Of a stretch of 64,000 nucleotides of DNA, positions 8,513 through 16,781 are shown piece after piece. Position 1 is the stretch's first letter, and each line of letters opens with the position of its first letter. The notes below the pieces were generated by a model. That model made no database searches and was not told the origin of the DNA. It saw nothing but the letters and a program-made list of their open reading frames with translations. The stretch comes from CAVSUB01 sp963816725 (GTDB lineage Bacteria > Acidobacteriota > Vicinamibacteria > Vicinamibacterales > 2-12-FULL-66-21), in assembly GCA_963816725.1 (NCBI GenBank), contig CAWFMC010000006.1:248001-312000 (forward strand), in the 5' to 3' direction. A program made the position numbers and the translations under genes.

Positions 8513-9837
8513 GGGTGGATGGAGGCCCGGAGTCGCGAGAGAAGCAGCGCGACGCGAGCGATCTGTGTCGGGAAGGAGGCCAGATCGGCGGTCTCGTTCA
8601 CGGTGTGGCCACCGTCGCCGCGCATGCCGATGCCGTCGAGAATCATGGGCACCTGGCCGGCGACGAACGATACGTCTGCGGCGCCCGCACGATCCGGATT
8701 GACCGCCGTGACCTCGCCGGCGCCGATGTCCCGGCTGGCCTGATCGTACAGCGCCAGCAGGCGGCGGTTGCCGTCTGTCGGGGCCATCGCCGGATATCCC
8801 TCGTCGAACGCGATCGTCGCCTGCGTGTGCGGCAGTGACTGCGCGACGATCGCTGACATCGCCTGCTGCGCCGCGGCGAATTGCTCCGCCGACAGAGCGC
8901 GCATGTCGCCGGTGACGATCGTCTCCTCGGGAATCACATTGTCCTTTCCGAACGCCGTGCCGCGTGACTGCGCGGCGTCGTAGCTGACCTGAGTTCCGCC
9001 GACGATCACCGCCGGGTTGAAGGTCAGGTGCTCCTGGCCGGCGAGTTTCTCGCGGAACGTGTCGAGAATCCGCGCAACCTCGAACAACGATCCGTAGCCG
9101 ATATCCTCGCGGAAGATCTGCGAGGAATGCGCTGGCGTCCCTTTCACCCGGAGCGTCCAGCTCGCCGTACCGCGCCTGCCGATCACGGCGTGCTGCGGGT
9201 GGCCGTCGCCATCCTCGAAGCCCAGCGCCACCTGCGCCCCTTTCGCGGCCGCCACGAGCGCTTCGCGGGCGACCGACTGCGGGTCGCCAGACGACTCCTC
9301 GTCGCCGGTCATCACGATGGTGACGCTCATGTCCGTCAGCACGCCGGCGGCGTCGAGCGCCCGCAGCGCCTGGATCATGATGACGTCGCCTCCCTTCATG
9401 TCCAGCACGCCCGGTCCCCGCGCAGACGAGGGACTCACCCGCTCGAATTTCTGGAACGGGCTGTCCGGCTCGAACACCGTGTCGAGATGGCCGATCAGCA
9501 GGATCCGCGGGCCGGAACCCGGGTGCTCCGCGACCAGATGTCCGGCGCGTTTGACCGCCGCGCCGTCGACCCAGCGGGTCTTGAATCCCAGGGATGCGAG
9601 CTCACCCGCGAACAGTTGGCCGACGGCGCGGACGCCCTCGAGATGCAGCGTGCCGCTGTTGATGTTGACGGCCCGTTCGAGCAGCGCCACACCTTCCGGG
9701 GCGTGCGCGCGTGCGTGCTCGACGATGGCGTGTTCGGTCGGCGACATGGCGGATCCCTGCGCCGCCGTCATCGGCAGCGGTGTGGCGGCGAGACAGGCGG
9801 ACACGAGCAACGTTCGGACGGCGCGGGTGGCGATCAC
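8509..9837 (-). CDS. M20 family metallopeptidase (glutamate carboxypeptidase-like), secreted
   Basis: A 442-residue exported zinc exopeptidase of the carboxypeptidase G2 type, likely releasing C-terminal glutamate or similar residues in the periplasm. The N-terminus (about 1-27) is a signal peptide. Zinc-binding and catalytic residues are recognisable: H117 and D119 in GHLDTVF, D151 in MKGGD, E180/E181 in GDEESSG, and a late GDGGHTVNE His. The dimerisation lid domain lies between about 215 and 330. Start is GTG at 9837, facing the divergent ABC ATPase gene 174 bp away, so both promoters probably lie between. The stop codon is shared with the inverted-repeat element at 8347-8512. Confidence 0.9.
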   Translation of the reverse strand: MIATRAVRTLLVSACLAATPLPMTAAQGSAMSPTEHAIVEHARAHAPEGVALLERAVNINSGTLHLEGVRAVGQLFAGELASLGFKTRWVDGAAVKRAGHLVAEHPGSGPRILLIGHLDTVFEPDSPFQKFERVSPSSARGPGVLDMKGGDVIMIQALRALDAAGVLTDMSVTIVMTGDEESSGDPQSVAREALVAAAKGAQVALGFEDGDGHPQHAVIGRRGTASWTLRVKGTPAHSSQIFREDIGYGSLFEVARILDTFREKLAGQEHLTFNPAVIVGGTQVSYDAAQSRGTAFGKDNVIPEETIVTGDMRALSAEQFAAAQQAMSAIVAQSLPHTQATIAFDEGYPAMAPTDGNRRLLALYDQASRDIGAGEVTAVNPDRAGAADVSFVAGQVPMILDGIGMRGDGGHTVNETADLASFPTQIARVALLLSRLRASIHP

Positions 9838-10011
9838 TGGCTGGCATCATAGCGAAGTTCCGACCGCCCCGGCGAAACTCGCGCAACCAAACCCGGTCGC
9901 GGATCGTCTGACAACGGGACACCGCAGGCGCGCCGGTCCCAGGGCGCGATCTGCCGGGGTCGTGATCGCGACCCGGGCCTTCGTCCTATCCGCGTCGTGG
10001 AGGAGCCTTCC

Positions 10012-10746
10012 ATGTTCTGGCGGCGGCAGAGCAAACCCGCGGACGCGACGACCGATGCCTCGATGCCGCTCATCCGGCTGGCCGGCATCACCAAGACCTT
10101 CCCCGGCGACGCCGACGAAGAGACGCACGCGCTGCGGGCGGTTTCGCTCGACATCGGGAAGGGCGAATACGTGTCCGTCTCGGGGCCGTCCGGATGCGGC
10201 AAGTCGACGCTGCTGGCGATCATGGCGCTGCTCGAATCGCCGACCGCCGGCCGGTACTGGTTGAATGGCCGTCCGGTCGATCAGCTGTCGCCCGGCGAGC
10301 GGGCGCGCGTCCGCAACATCGAGATTGGGCTCGTGTTCCAGAGTTTCAATCTGATCGGTGACATGACCGTGCAGGAGAACGTCGAGTATCCGCTGACGCT
10401 GCGCGCCACCTCGGACGGCGAGCGCGCCGACCGCGTCCGCGCGGCACTCGACCGCGTCGGGCTGACGTCGCGCGCGCGGCAGCGTCCAGGGCAGCTATCC
10501 GGCGGTCACCAGCAGCTCGTCGCCGTGGCCCGGGCCATCGCCGGACGGCCGCCCATCCTTCTCGCCGACGAGCCGACGGGCAACCTCGATTCGAAGAGCG
10601 GCGATGCGCTGATGGACATGCTCGCCGAGCTGCACGCCGATGGCGCAACCGTCTGCATCGCGACGCACGATCCGCGATACGTGTCTCAGGCCGGTCGTCA
10701 CATCTACCTGTTCGACGGCCGTGTCGCCGACGAGCCGGTCGTGTGA
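10012..10746 (+). CDS. ABC transporter ATP-binding protein (MacB/LolD-like)
   Basis: A 244-residue nucleotide-binding subunit that would energise a FtsX/MacB-type permease. GGAGGAG at 9999-10005 fixes the start at ATG 10012. Walker A GPSGCGKS is at about 58-65, the Q-loop is VFQSFNL, Walker B is ILLADEPTGNLD and the H-loop is ATHD. The signature is LSGGHQQLVAVARAI: the second Gln of the usual LSGGQQQRVAIARA is His and the Arg is Leu, a mild deviation. No permease gene is adjacent; the ADOP permease at 16782-19250 is a possible partner but is 6 kb away. Family certain, partner unknown. Confidence 0.9.
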   Translation: MFWRRQSKPADATTDASMPLIRLAGITKTFPGDADEETHALRAVSLDIGKGEYVSVSGPSGCGKSTLLAIMALLESPTAGRYWLNGRPVDQLSPGERARVRNIEIGLVFQSFNLIGDMTVQENVEYPLTLRATSDGERADRVRAALDRVGLTSRARQRPGQLSGGHQQLVAVARAIAGRPPILLADEPTGNLDSKSGDALMDMLAELHADGATVCIATHDPRYVSQAGRHIYLFDGRVADEPVV

Positions 10747-10800
10747 CACCTTTACTGCGTGCCGCCTGCCGCTTCGCTGATGCTAACCATCCCGAAGCAG

Positions 10801-10890
10801 AACCCTGAACCGACCCAACGAACCCTGAACCGAACCTTGAACCCTGAACCTTGAACCCTGAACCGGTTCCGACTCTCGAGCCCCGAGCCC
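10801..10890. repeat. GAACC-type short tandem repeat tract
   Basis: Degenerate tandem units of GAACCCTGAACC and GAACCTTGAACC fill 10801-10866 (minus strand: GGTTCAGGGTTCAAGG), followed by a CTCGAGCCCCGAGCC segment to about 10890. The tract begins right after the stop codon of the minus-strand gene that ends at 10892. A related tract lies at 60785-60910 and a third, shorter one at 56490-56535. Function unknown. Confidence 0.75.
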
Positions 10891-10891
10891 C

Positions 10892-13312
10892 TTACCGCCC
10901 CTGCTCCCTGCGGATCCCGGCGCGGAGCGCGTTGGTCGTCGCGTCCGAGGCCACGAACAGGCCGTTCGGATAGCCGCTCGCATACGCCAGCATGCTGGCG
11001 TATATGGACTCGCTCTGATAGAGGTTCAGGCCGAGCCCCGCGAGGTACTGGAGACGCAGGTTGCGATCGCGGTTGATGCTCGCGTCCTTCAGCCACGGCT
11101 GGAGCTCGGCCGCGGTGCCGGCGTAGGTCGAGAACAGGTCGACCGCGGAGTTCATGCCGATCTGGCTGAGCGAGAGACGGACCTGCGCGTACTCGGGTCG
11201 CTGGAGACGCTGCTCGATCTCGTCGACGTTGATCGGAGTCGGGGTCAGCTGGCCGAGCAGGACGAGGTCATACCCCCGGCCCTCCTGCGTGTTGCCCCAC
11301 ACCACACCGTTGGGGAACGCTTCCATGAACGTCGCGATCTCGCTCTTCACCGCCTCCGTATTGCTCTCATACAGCTGCACGAACAGCGTCACGACGCCGC
11401 CGGGATTGAGGTGCTGCTTGGCGAGCTCGAAGAACTCGCGAGTGTAGAGCATGGCCGCGCCCTTGACCCACGGGTCGAGCGGGTCCGAGGTGATCGCGTC
11501 GAACTTTTCGCCGGTCGTCTGCAGGTAGTGCCGCGCGTCGTCGAGGTGCACGGTCGTCTTGGGGTTCTTGACGACGTTGAAGTTGTGCTCGGCGAAGTAG
11601 GTGGAGACGACCCGCGGTACGAGCGGCTCGATCTCGGCGATGGTCAGCGATTCGACGCGCGGATCGATCGACGCGGCCCCCGCGGTGACACCGGCGCCGC
11701 AGCCGATGACCAGCACGCGCTTGGGGTCCTTCGGGATGAGCGTGGTCATGTGGCCGAGCATCCGCTGCAGGCGCATATCCTGCGGCTCGCTCGAGGCCTG
11801 CACCTTGCCGGCGTTGTGGTAGTTGAGGACGCCACCCGGTAGACGCGACACCGCGACCGACGCGTTCCAGCCTTCGCCCCAGTAGATGATGTCGGCCTGG
11901 CCGATGCGCGTCACGGCGTAGCGGCCGTATGCGATGAGGAGCGGCGGGATGGCCGGGACGTTGCGGGCCAGCAGCGCTGCGCACACCGCGGCGACGATGA
12001 TCGGCAGGGTGCCGGCAAACGCGTTGCGGCGGCCGCCAGTGTCGGCGGACGGGGCGGCCTCGAGGACCAGCAGCGCCGACAGCCCGGCGATGATGATCAG
12101 TAACTGCTCGGAGCGCTGGCTGCCGATCCAGCTGACGAGCAGCAGGCTGGAGACCGTCGCGCCGATGATCGCGCCGACGGTGTTGGCGGCGTACACGCCG
12201 CCGACCAGCCGCGCGGGATCCTGGCCTTCGCTGGCGACCGAGGCGAGCGCGAGCGGGAAGCTGGCGCCCCACAGGATCGCGGCTGGCAGGACGGCCCACA
12301 TCGTCCGGACGAGATCGAGCTGGAAATTGAACCACGGACTGGTCGCGAGCGACGGGTTGACCGGCCACCAGGGTAGCGACTGCGTGCACATGTAGGCGGC
12401 CCAGAAGATGGCTCCGCACAAGAGCATCTGACACCAGCCGAGCGCGATGCGCGGGCGCTGGAGGCTGCGGGCCATCGCCGAGCCGATGCTGCTGCCGATG
12501 CCGATGCCGAGCAGGAACACCGCCAGAATCAGCGAGAAGGTGTAGACCGTCGCGCCGATCAGGAGCGACAACATGCGAGTCCAGATGACTTCCGCCGAGA
12601 GCGCGGTGAGGCCGGACAGCGCGATCGTCAGATAGACCGCCCACGCGCCGGGCGTCGCGGCGAAGGTGCCTCCGCGCGGCTCCTGCCCGGGCGATTCGTA
12701 GGGGACGGCCCCCGCCACCAGCAGCGCGATCCCCGCGACCGCGAAGTTCAGCGCCACAGCCACGAAGGTCGCGAACGCGGTGTCGTGAACGCGCAGGAGA
12801 TAGAAGCCGGCGAGCAGGCTGCCGATGACCGCCCCACCGGTATTGCCGCCGTAGAAGAAGCCGAGCCACGAGACGCCGTCGGGCGTCGTCCGCACCCAGC
12901 GCGAGACGGCGGGCAGCGTCGCCCCCATCAGCATCGTCGGCGGGAGCAGGCAGATGCCGGCGGCGATGCCGCGCAGGAGGATGCTGGCCACGCCGGTGCC
13001 GGCCCACGCGGTGTAGATGCCGGACACGAGCGGCATCCCGAACAACACCGCCACCCCGATGACCCCAATCCCCATTTCGAGCCAGGCATAGACGCGCAGA
13101 GGATGCTGGCGGTCTGAGACATAGCGCGGCAGCAGCAGACTGCCCAGGCACATCCCGCCCATGAACGTGCCGAGGAGAACGCCCAGCGAGACCGCCGACG
13201 ATCCGATCACCAGTTGAAGGAGTTGAAACCAGACGATTTCGTAGACGAGGGCGGCGCAGCCGCTGCCGACGAACAGCAGCAACAGCGCGGGCATGAACCG
13301 GCGCGGCGTCAT
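10892..13312 (-). CDS. Fused MFS-like membrane / spermidine synthase-like protein
   Basis: About 806 residues. The N-terminal two thirds hold about a dozen or more hydrophobic membrane segments resembling the membrane part of fused MFS/spermidine synthase proteins. The cytosolic C-terminal part is a Rossmann methyltransferase-like aminopropyltransferase fold: GCGAGVTAG nucleotide loop, acidic residue in IAEIEP, then HLDDARHYL and SDPLDPW. The middle-to-late part after this is a TPR-less helical tail. These fusion proteins are widespread in Acidobacteria but their substrate is not established; polyamine synthesis should not be assumed. ATG 13312 is preferred over the adjacent TTG 13315. Divergent from the phosphatase gene at 13390. 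Confidence 0.85.
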   Translation of the reverse strand: MTPRRFMPALLLLFVGSGCAALVYEIVWFQLLQLVIGSSAVSLGVLLGTFMGGMCLGSLLLPRYVSDRQHPLRVYAWLEMGIGVIGVAVLFGMPLVSGIYTAWAGTGVASILLRGIAAGICLLPPTMLMGATLPAVSRWVRTTPDGVSWLGFFYGGNTGGAVIGSLLAGFYLLRVHDTAFATFVAVALNFAVAGIALLVAGAVPYESPGQEPRGGTFAATPGAWAVYLTIALSGLTALSAEVIWTRMLSLLIGATVYTFSLILAVFLLGIGIGSSIGSAMARSLQRPRIALGWCQMLLCGAIFWAAYMCTQSLPWWPVNPSLATSPWFNFQLDLVRTMWAVLPAAILWGASFPLALASVASEGQDPARLVGGVYAANTVGAIIGATVSSLLLVSWIGSQRSEQLLIIIAGLSALLVLEAAPSADTGGRRNAFAGTLPIIVAAVCAALLARNVPAIPPLLIAYGRYAVTRIGQADIIYWGEGWNASVAVSRLPGGVLNYHNAGKVQASSEPQDMRLQRMLGHMTTLIPKDPKRVLVIGCGAGVTAGAASIDPRVESLTIAEIEPLVPRVVSTYFAEHNFNVVKNPKTTVHLDDARHYLQTTGEKFDAITSDPLDPWVKGAAMLYTREFFELAKQHLNPGGVVTLFVQLYESNTEAVKSEIATFMEAFPNGVVWGNTQEGRGYDLVLLGQLTPTPINVDEIEQRLQRPEYAQVRLSLSQIGMNSAVDLFSTYAGTAAELQPWLKDASINRDRNLRLQYLAGLGLNLYQSESIYASMLAYASGYPNGLFVASDATTNALRAGIRREQGR

Positions 13313-13389
13313 CAAGGTCCCTTTCGTGAAACGGATCAGACGATGCTATCACGTGCGTTCGTGACGCCCGCACAGGCCGGCACGGCGAT

Positions 13390-14589
13390 ATGATGCGCGG
13401 CATGCGCCGCCTGCTGCTGCTCGCGCCCCTGCTCACTGCCACCCTGCTCGCGGCCGCGCCGGTCCTGCGCGGGCGCGTGCCGCAACCTGCCGGGTCGGTG
13501 CGGCTGGTGGCGATCGGCGACATCCATGGCGCTGCCGACGCGTTCGCACGGATCCTTCAAAAGGCCGGGCTGATCGACGCCTCGCAGCACTGGTCGGGAG
13601 GGACGGCAACCCTGGTCCAGACCGGCGACTATCTGGATCGAGGCGGCGGCGTTCGGCAGGTCCTCGACCTTCTGATGCGGCTGGAAGGCGAAGCTAAAGC
13701 GGCCGGCGGCCGGGTCGAGGTCCTCCTCGGCAATCACGAAGTGATGAACATGTTGCGGGTGCTCAGCGATGTCTCGCCCGAGGCGTACGCCAGCTTCGCC
13801 GACGCGGGCTCCGCGGACCGGCTGAAGAAAGCATTCGACACCCAGCAAGCAGCGGCGAAGCGGAGCGGAGCGCCGGCCCCGGGCGATCGCAGAACGTGGA
13901 CCGCCACCCATCCGCCGGGCTTCGTGGAGTACGTCGAGGCGATGGGCCCGCGCGGCCGCTACGGCAAGTGGCTGCGCGACCACAAACCGGCCGTCCGCAT
14001 CGCCACGACCGCGTTCATGCATGCCGGCCTGTCGTCGTCATCGACCGAGGACGTCGACGAAATGAACAAAGAAGTGGCGCGGGCACTCGCGGCCTGGGAT
14101 CAGGCGACCGACACGCTCGTGCGGGAGCGACTCGCGTCCCCGTACTCCACGTTGCAGGAAACCGGCGAAGCGGCCGCCGCCGATCTCGAACGCATCGCCG
14201 CTGCCGTCAAGCGTGGCGAACCGGTCGATGACCGCGTGACGAGCGGCTACATCGATCAGCTTCGAAGCGTGATCCAGGTGGGTCAATCGCCTCTGCTCGC
14301 GGCCGAGGGCCCGATGTGGTTCCGCGGCCTGTCGCGAAACCCTCCCGACGAGACGGATGCCGAGGTCACGGCACTGCTGCGGCGACTGAATGTCACGCGC
14401 CTCGTCATCGCCCACACGCCGCAGCTGCCGGGGCGCATCTCCACGCGCTTCGACAACCGGGTCTTCGTGATCGATACCGGCATGCTGTCGACGTACTTCA
14501 AAGGCGGGAGGGCGTCGGCGCTGCAGATCGCGGGCGACACGGTCACCGCGATATACGAAGACTCTGAAGAAGTGTTGGCGGGAAAATAG
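13390..14589 (+). CDS. Calcineurin-like metallophosphoesterase, exported (PPP family)
   Basis: A 399-residue protein with an N-terminal hydrophobic export segment (about 5-26) followed by a serine/threonine phosphatase-like metal-binding fold. The three hallmark motifs are visible: GDIHG at 43-47, GDYLDRG at 79-85 and GNHE at 114-117, with the later metal-binding His in VIAHTPQ. This matches the bacterial, Shewanella-like branch of the PPP family, which usually acts in the periplasm. Substrate (phosphoprotein or small ester) unknown. It ends in a strong hairpin (14589-14612). Confidence 0.88.
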   Translation: MMRGMRRLLLLAPLLTATLLAAAPVLRGRVPQPAGSVRLVAIGDIHGAADAFARILQKAGLIDASQHWSGGTATLVQTGDYLDRGGGVRQVLDLLMRLEGEAKAAGGRVEVLLGNHEVMNMLRVLSDVSPEAYASFADAGSADRLKKAFDTQQAAAKRSGAPAPGDRRTWTATHPPGFVEYVEAMGPRGRYGKWLRDHKPAVRIATTAFMHAGLSSSSTEDVDEMNKEVARALAAWDQATDTLVRERLASPYSTLQETGEAAAADLERIAAAVKRGEPVDDRVTSGYIDQLRSVIQVGQSPLLAAEGPMWFRGLSRNPPDETDAEVTALLRRLNVTRLVIAHTPQLPGRISTRFDNRVFVIDTGMLSTYFKGGRASALQIAGDTVTAIYEDSEEVLAGK

Positions 14590-14612
14590 GAACCGGCCTG
14601 GCGGCCGGTTCC
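14589..14612. terminator. Hairpin between convergent genes
   Basis: GGAACCGGCC and GGCCGGTTCC form a perfect 10-bp stem with a 4-base loop, starting at the last base of the phosphatase stop codon. No T-run follows on the plus strand, so it may act as a bidirectional or Rho-assisted terminator between this gene and the convergent gene ending at 14629. Confidence 0.6.
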
Positions 14613-14628
14613 CCGCTGCCAAAAGGCG

Positions 14629-15309
14629 CTACTGCGCCGAGCAGCTCGGCGACACCTGGCGAACCGAGTCGACGTGCAGCGTCGGTCCGGAGTCGCTGCC
14701 GCGCGAAGCGCTGCCACTGGCGCTGCCGCCTGCGGTGCTGCCGGTCGCGCTGCCGCCCGCGGTGCTGCCGGTCGACGTGCTGCCAGTCGCGCCACTCGAC
14801 GACGACGAAGCGTTCTCGATCTTGCCCGTGATCTCGACCTGGCTGTTCACATAGCGGCGGAGCTCATCCTTGCTGCCGCCCGCCAGTTTGTACTGGGTGG
14901 CCGAGGCGCCCATGCCCGACCCGCCGGTGCCCGCTGTGGAGCTCGACGGGCTGGTGCTCGAGCTCGACGCGCTGCTCGACGGGCTCGTGCTGGAGCTCGA
15001 CGGGCTGGTGCTGGAGCTGGCGCTCGAGGATCCGGCGGAGCTGCCCGAACCGGCCCCCATCGACGCCTTCGCGAGGATGAAGGTATCCGCGCTCGACGCG
15101 CCGCCAGCCGTGGCGCTGCCGCTCGTCCCGGTGGCCGACGGCCCGCTGCCGGACTGCAGACACCCGGTGACCGTGACCGACTGATTCGAACGGCTGCTCG
15201 AGCCGCTCTGCGAGGGGGTGCTGCTACTGCCGGTCTGCCCACTCTGTGCGCCGACGCCGACACTCAGCGCCGCGGCGAGAACCGTTCCGAAAAGAACATT
15301 GCGCTTCAT
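14629..15309 (-). CDS. Secreted Ser/Gly-rich protein with small beta-barrel-like core
   Basis: A 226-residue protein with a signal peptide (about 1-21) and GGGAGG 9 bases before ATG 15309. Conserved-looking pieces are VTVTGCLQSG (about 46-55), FILAKA, YKLAGG...RRYVNSQVEITGKIE and a final LHVDSVRQVSPSC. These pieces resemble a recurring family of small secreted Acidobacterial proteins with an OB-like fold; I am not sure of the family number. Two Ser/Gly/Thr low-complexity blocks (about 54-130 and 170-205, with SSSTSPSS-type units) interrupt the core. Function unknown. Confidence 0.65.
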   Translation of the reverse strand: MKRNVLFGTVLAAALSVGVGAQSGQTGSSSTPSQSGSSSRSNQSVTVTGCLQSGSGPSATGTSGSATAGGASSADTFILAKASMGAGSGSSAGSSSASSSTSPSSSSTSPSSSASSSSTSPSSSTAGTGGSGMGASATQYKLAGGSKDELRRYVNSQVEITGKIENASSSSSGATGSTSTGSTAGGSATGSTAGGSASGSASRGSDSGPTLHVDSVRQVSPSCSAQ

Positions 15310-15631
15310 ATGCGTATGCCTCCCGTTGATGCCTCCAAGTCAATCGCACTCATCAGGCCGCGCCCCGGCGCGCCGAGTCGAGTGCGTACGTCGGTTCATC
15401 TTCGTGCAAACCGATTGCCGCGCCGCAACGTGTGGTTTTCCTATTACCGCGCACAAAGAGGGCAACAGCCGAGTAATCTCACCACACAGATGTCTAATGG
15501 CTGACTGTAAAAATGTCCGGGCCCCTTCTCGACTGTTTCAATCCTCTTGTCTTTGACCACAACCGGCGTCAGACGGACAGCGTCATAATGCGGAACCGCT
15601 ACTGGTGACTCAGCAGAAAGGCGTTACGGAA
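15310..15631. other. Intergenic region between divergent genes
   Basis: About 320 bp, visibly richer in A/T than the surroundings, separating the Ser-rich secreted protein from the aldo/keto reductase. It should hold both promoters. I see no coding frame with family resemblance, no clear -35/-10 pair and no large inverted repeat. Confidence 0.4.
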
Positions 15632-16618
15632 ATGAAGACTCGACGACTTGGCTCGTCCGCGCTGGAGGTCTCAGCGATCGGACTGGGCTGCATGGGCATG
15701 TCCGACTTCTACGCGGATCGCGACGAGGAGGAATCGATCGCGACTCTTCACCGGGCGCTGGAGATCGGGATCAACTTCTTCGATACCGCAGACATCTACG
15801 GCCCGTTCACCAACGAGCGGCTGCTCGGACGAGCCCTCGCCGGACGCCGCGACGAGGCGGTGATCGCCACCAAGTTCGGCAACGTCCGCACGGAGGACGG
15901 CGCGTTCCTGGGGATTGATGGGTCGCCGGCGTACGTGCGCAAGGCATGCGATGCGTCGCTGCAACGGCTCGGCATCGACACGATCGATCTGTATTACCAA
16001 CACCGGGTCGACCCGAAGGTCCCGATCGAAGACACCGTCGGCGCGATGCACGACCTGGTCGCGGCCGGCAAGGTCCGCTATCTCGGATTGTCCGAAGCCG
16101 CGCCGGAGACGATCCGGCGAGCCCATGCCGTGCATCCGATCACCGCGCTTCAGACCGAGTACTCGCTGTGGTCCCGTGATCCTGAAGAGGCCCTTCTCGC
16201 TACATGCCGCGATCTGCACATCGCGTTCGTCGCCTACAGCCCGCTCGGCCGCGGGTTCCTCACCGGCCGGTTCCGAACGCCTGACGATCTCCCCGAGGGA
16301 GACTGGCGCCGCAACAACCCACGCTTCCAGGGAGAGAACTTCTACGCCAACCTGGACCTCGTGCGCCGGGTCGAGGCGCTGGCCGCGCGGCGACACTGCA
16401 CGGCGGCGCAGCTGGCGCTCGCGTGGCTGCTCGCCCAAGGCGACGACATCGTGCCGATCCCCGGGTCCAAGGCGAGAACGCGCCTGGAGGAGAACGCGGC
16501 CGCGGCGGATATCGTCCTGAGCGCCGACGAACTCGCCGAGCTCGCGGCCGCCGCACCGCGCGGCGTCGCCGCGGGCACGCGGTATACGGAGGGCGGGATG
16601 GCGACGTTGAACCAGTAG
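15632..16618 (+). CDS. Aldo/keto reductase
   Basis: A 328-residue NADP(H)-dependent oxidoreductase with a TIM-barrel fold, acting on carbonyl compounds in the cytosol. The full catalytic tetrad is visible: D51 and Y56 (DTADIYG), K81 (IATKFG) and H124 (YYQHRVD). The C-terminal cofactor segment IPGSKARTRLEENAAA is present. Sequence style is that of the YakC/Tas-like reductases; substrate unknown. ATG 15632 is preferred to a GTG nine codons earlier because it gives the family's usual N-terminus (MKTRRLG). Monocistronic by spacing. Confidence 0.92.
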   Translation: MKTRRLGSSALEVSAIGLGCMGMSDFYADRDEEESIATLHRALEIGINFFDTADIYGPFTNERLLGRALAGRRDEAVIATKFGNVRTEDGAFLGIDGSPAYVRKACDASLQRLGIDTIDLYYQHRVDPKVPIEDTVGAMHDLVAAGKVRYLGLSEAAPETIRRAHAVHPITALQTEYSLWSRDPEEALLATCRDLHIAFVAYSPLGRGFLTGRFRTPDDLPEGDWRRNNPRFQGENFYANLDLVRRVEALAARRHCTAAQLALAWLLAQGDDIVPIPGSKARTRLEENAAAADIVLSADELAELAAAAPRGVAAGTRYTEGGMATLNQ

Positions 16619-16781
16619 CCGGGCACCGCGCCGGCGGGTGTGAGCGCGGGCGCGTTCCTGCCCGCCGCCGCGCACGACATCCCAGTTCCGGACGGCCGAT
16701 GCGACACGGCACGTGGTTTTGCGGGCCTTTTTTCGGTTCAGCCTGGTATGACGGCTGCAACGCGGCGTGGCCGGAGGTCAC

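Noticed and set aside
11367..13523. 718-codon minus-strand frame overlapping the MFS/spermidine synthase gene
   Set aside because: Same strand but a different frame of a clearly real gene, Arg-rich and without family motifs.
16720..16740. T-run GGGCCTTTTTT as an intrinsic terminator for the aldo/keto reductase
   Set aside because: No good stem can be formed directly before it, and it lies too close to the next gene's ribosome site to judge.
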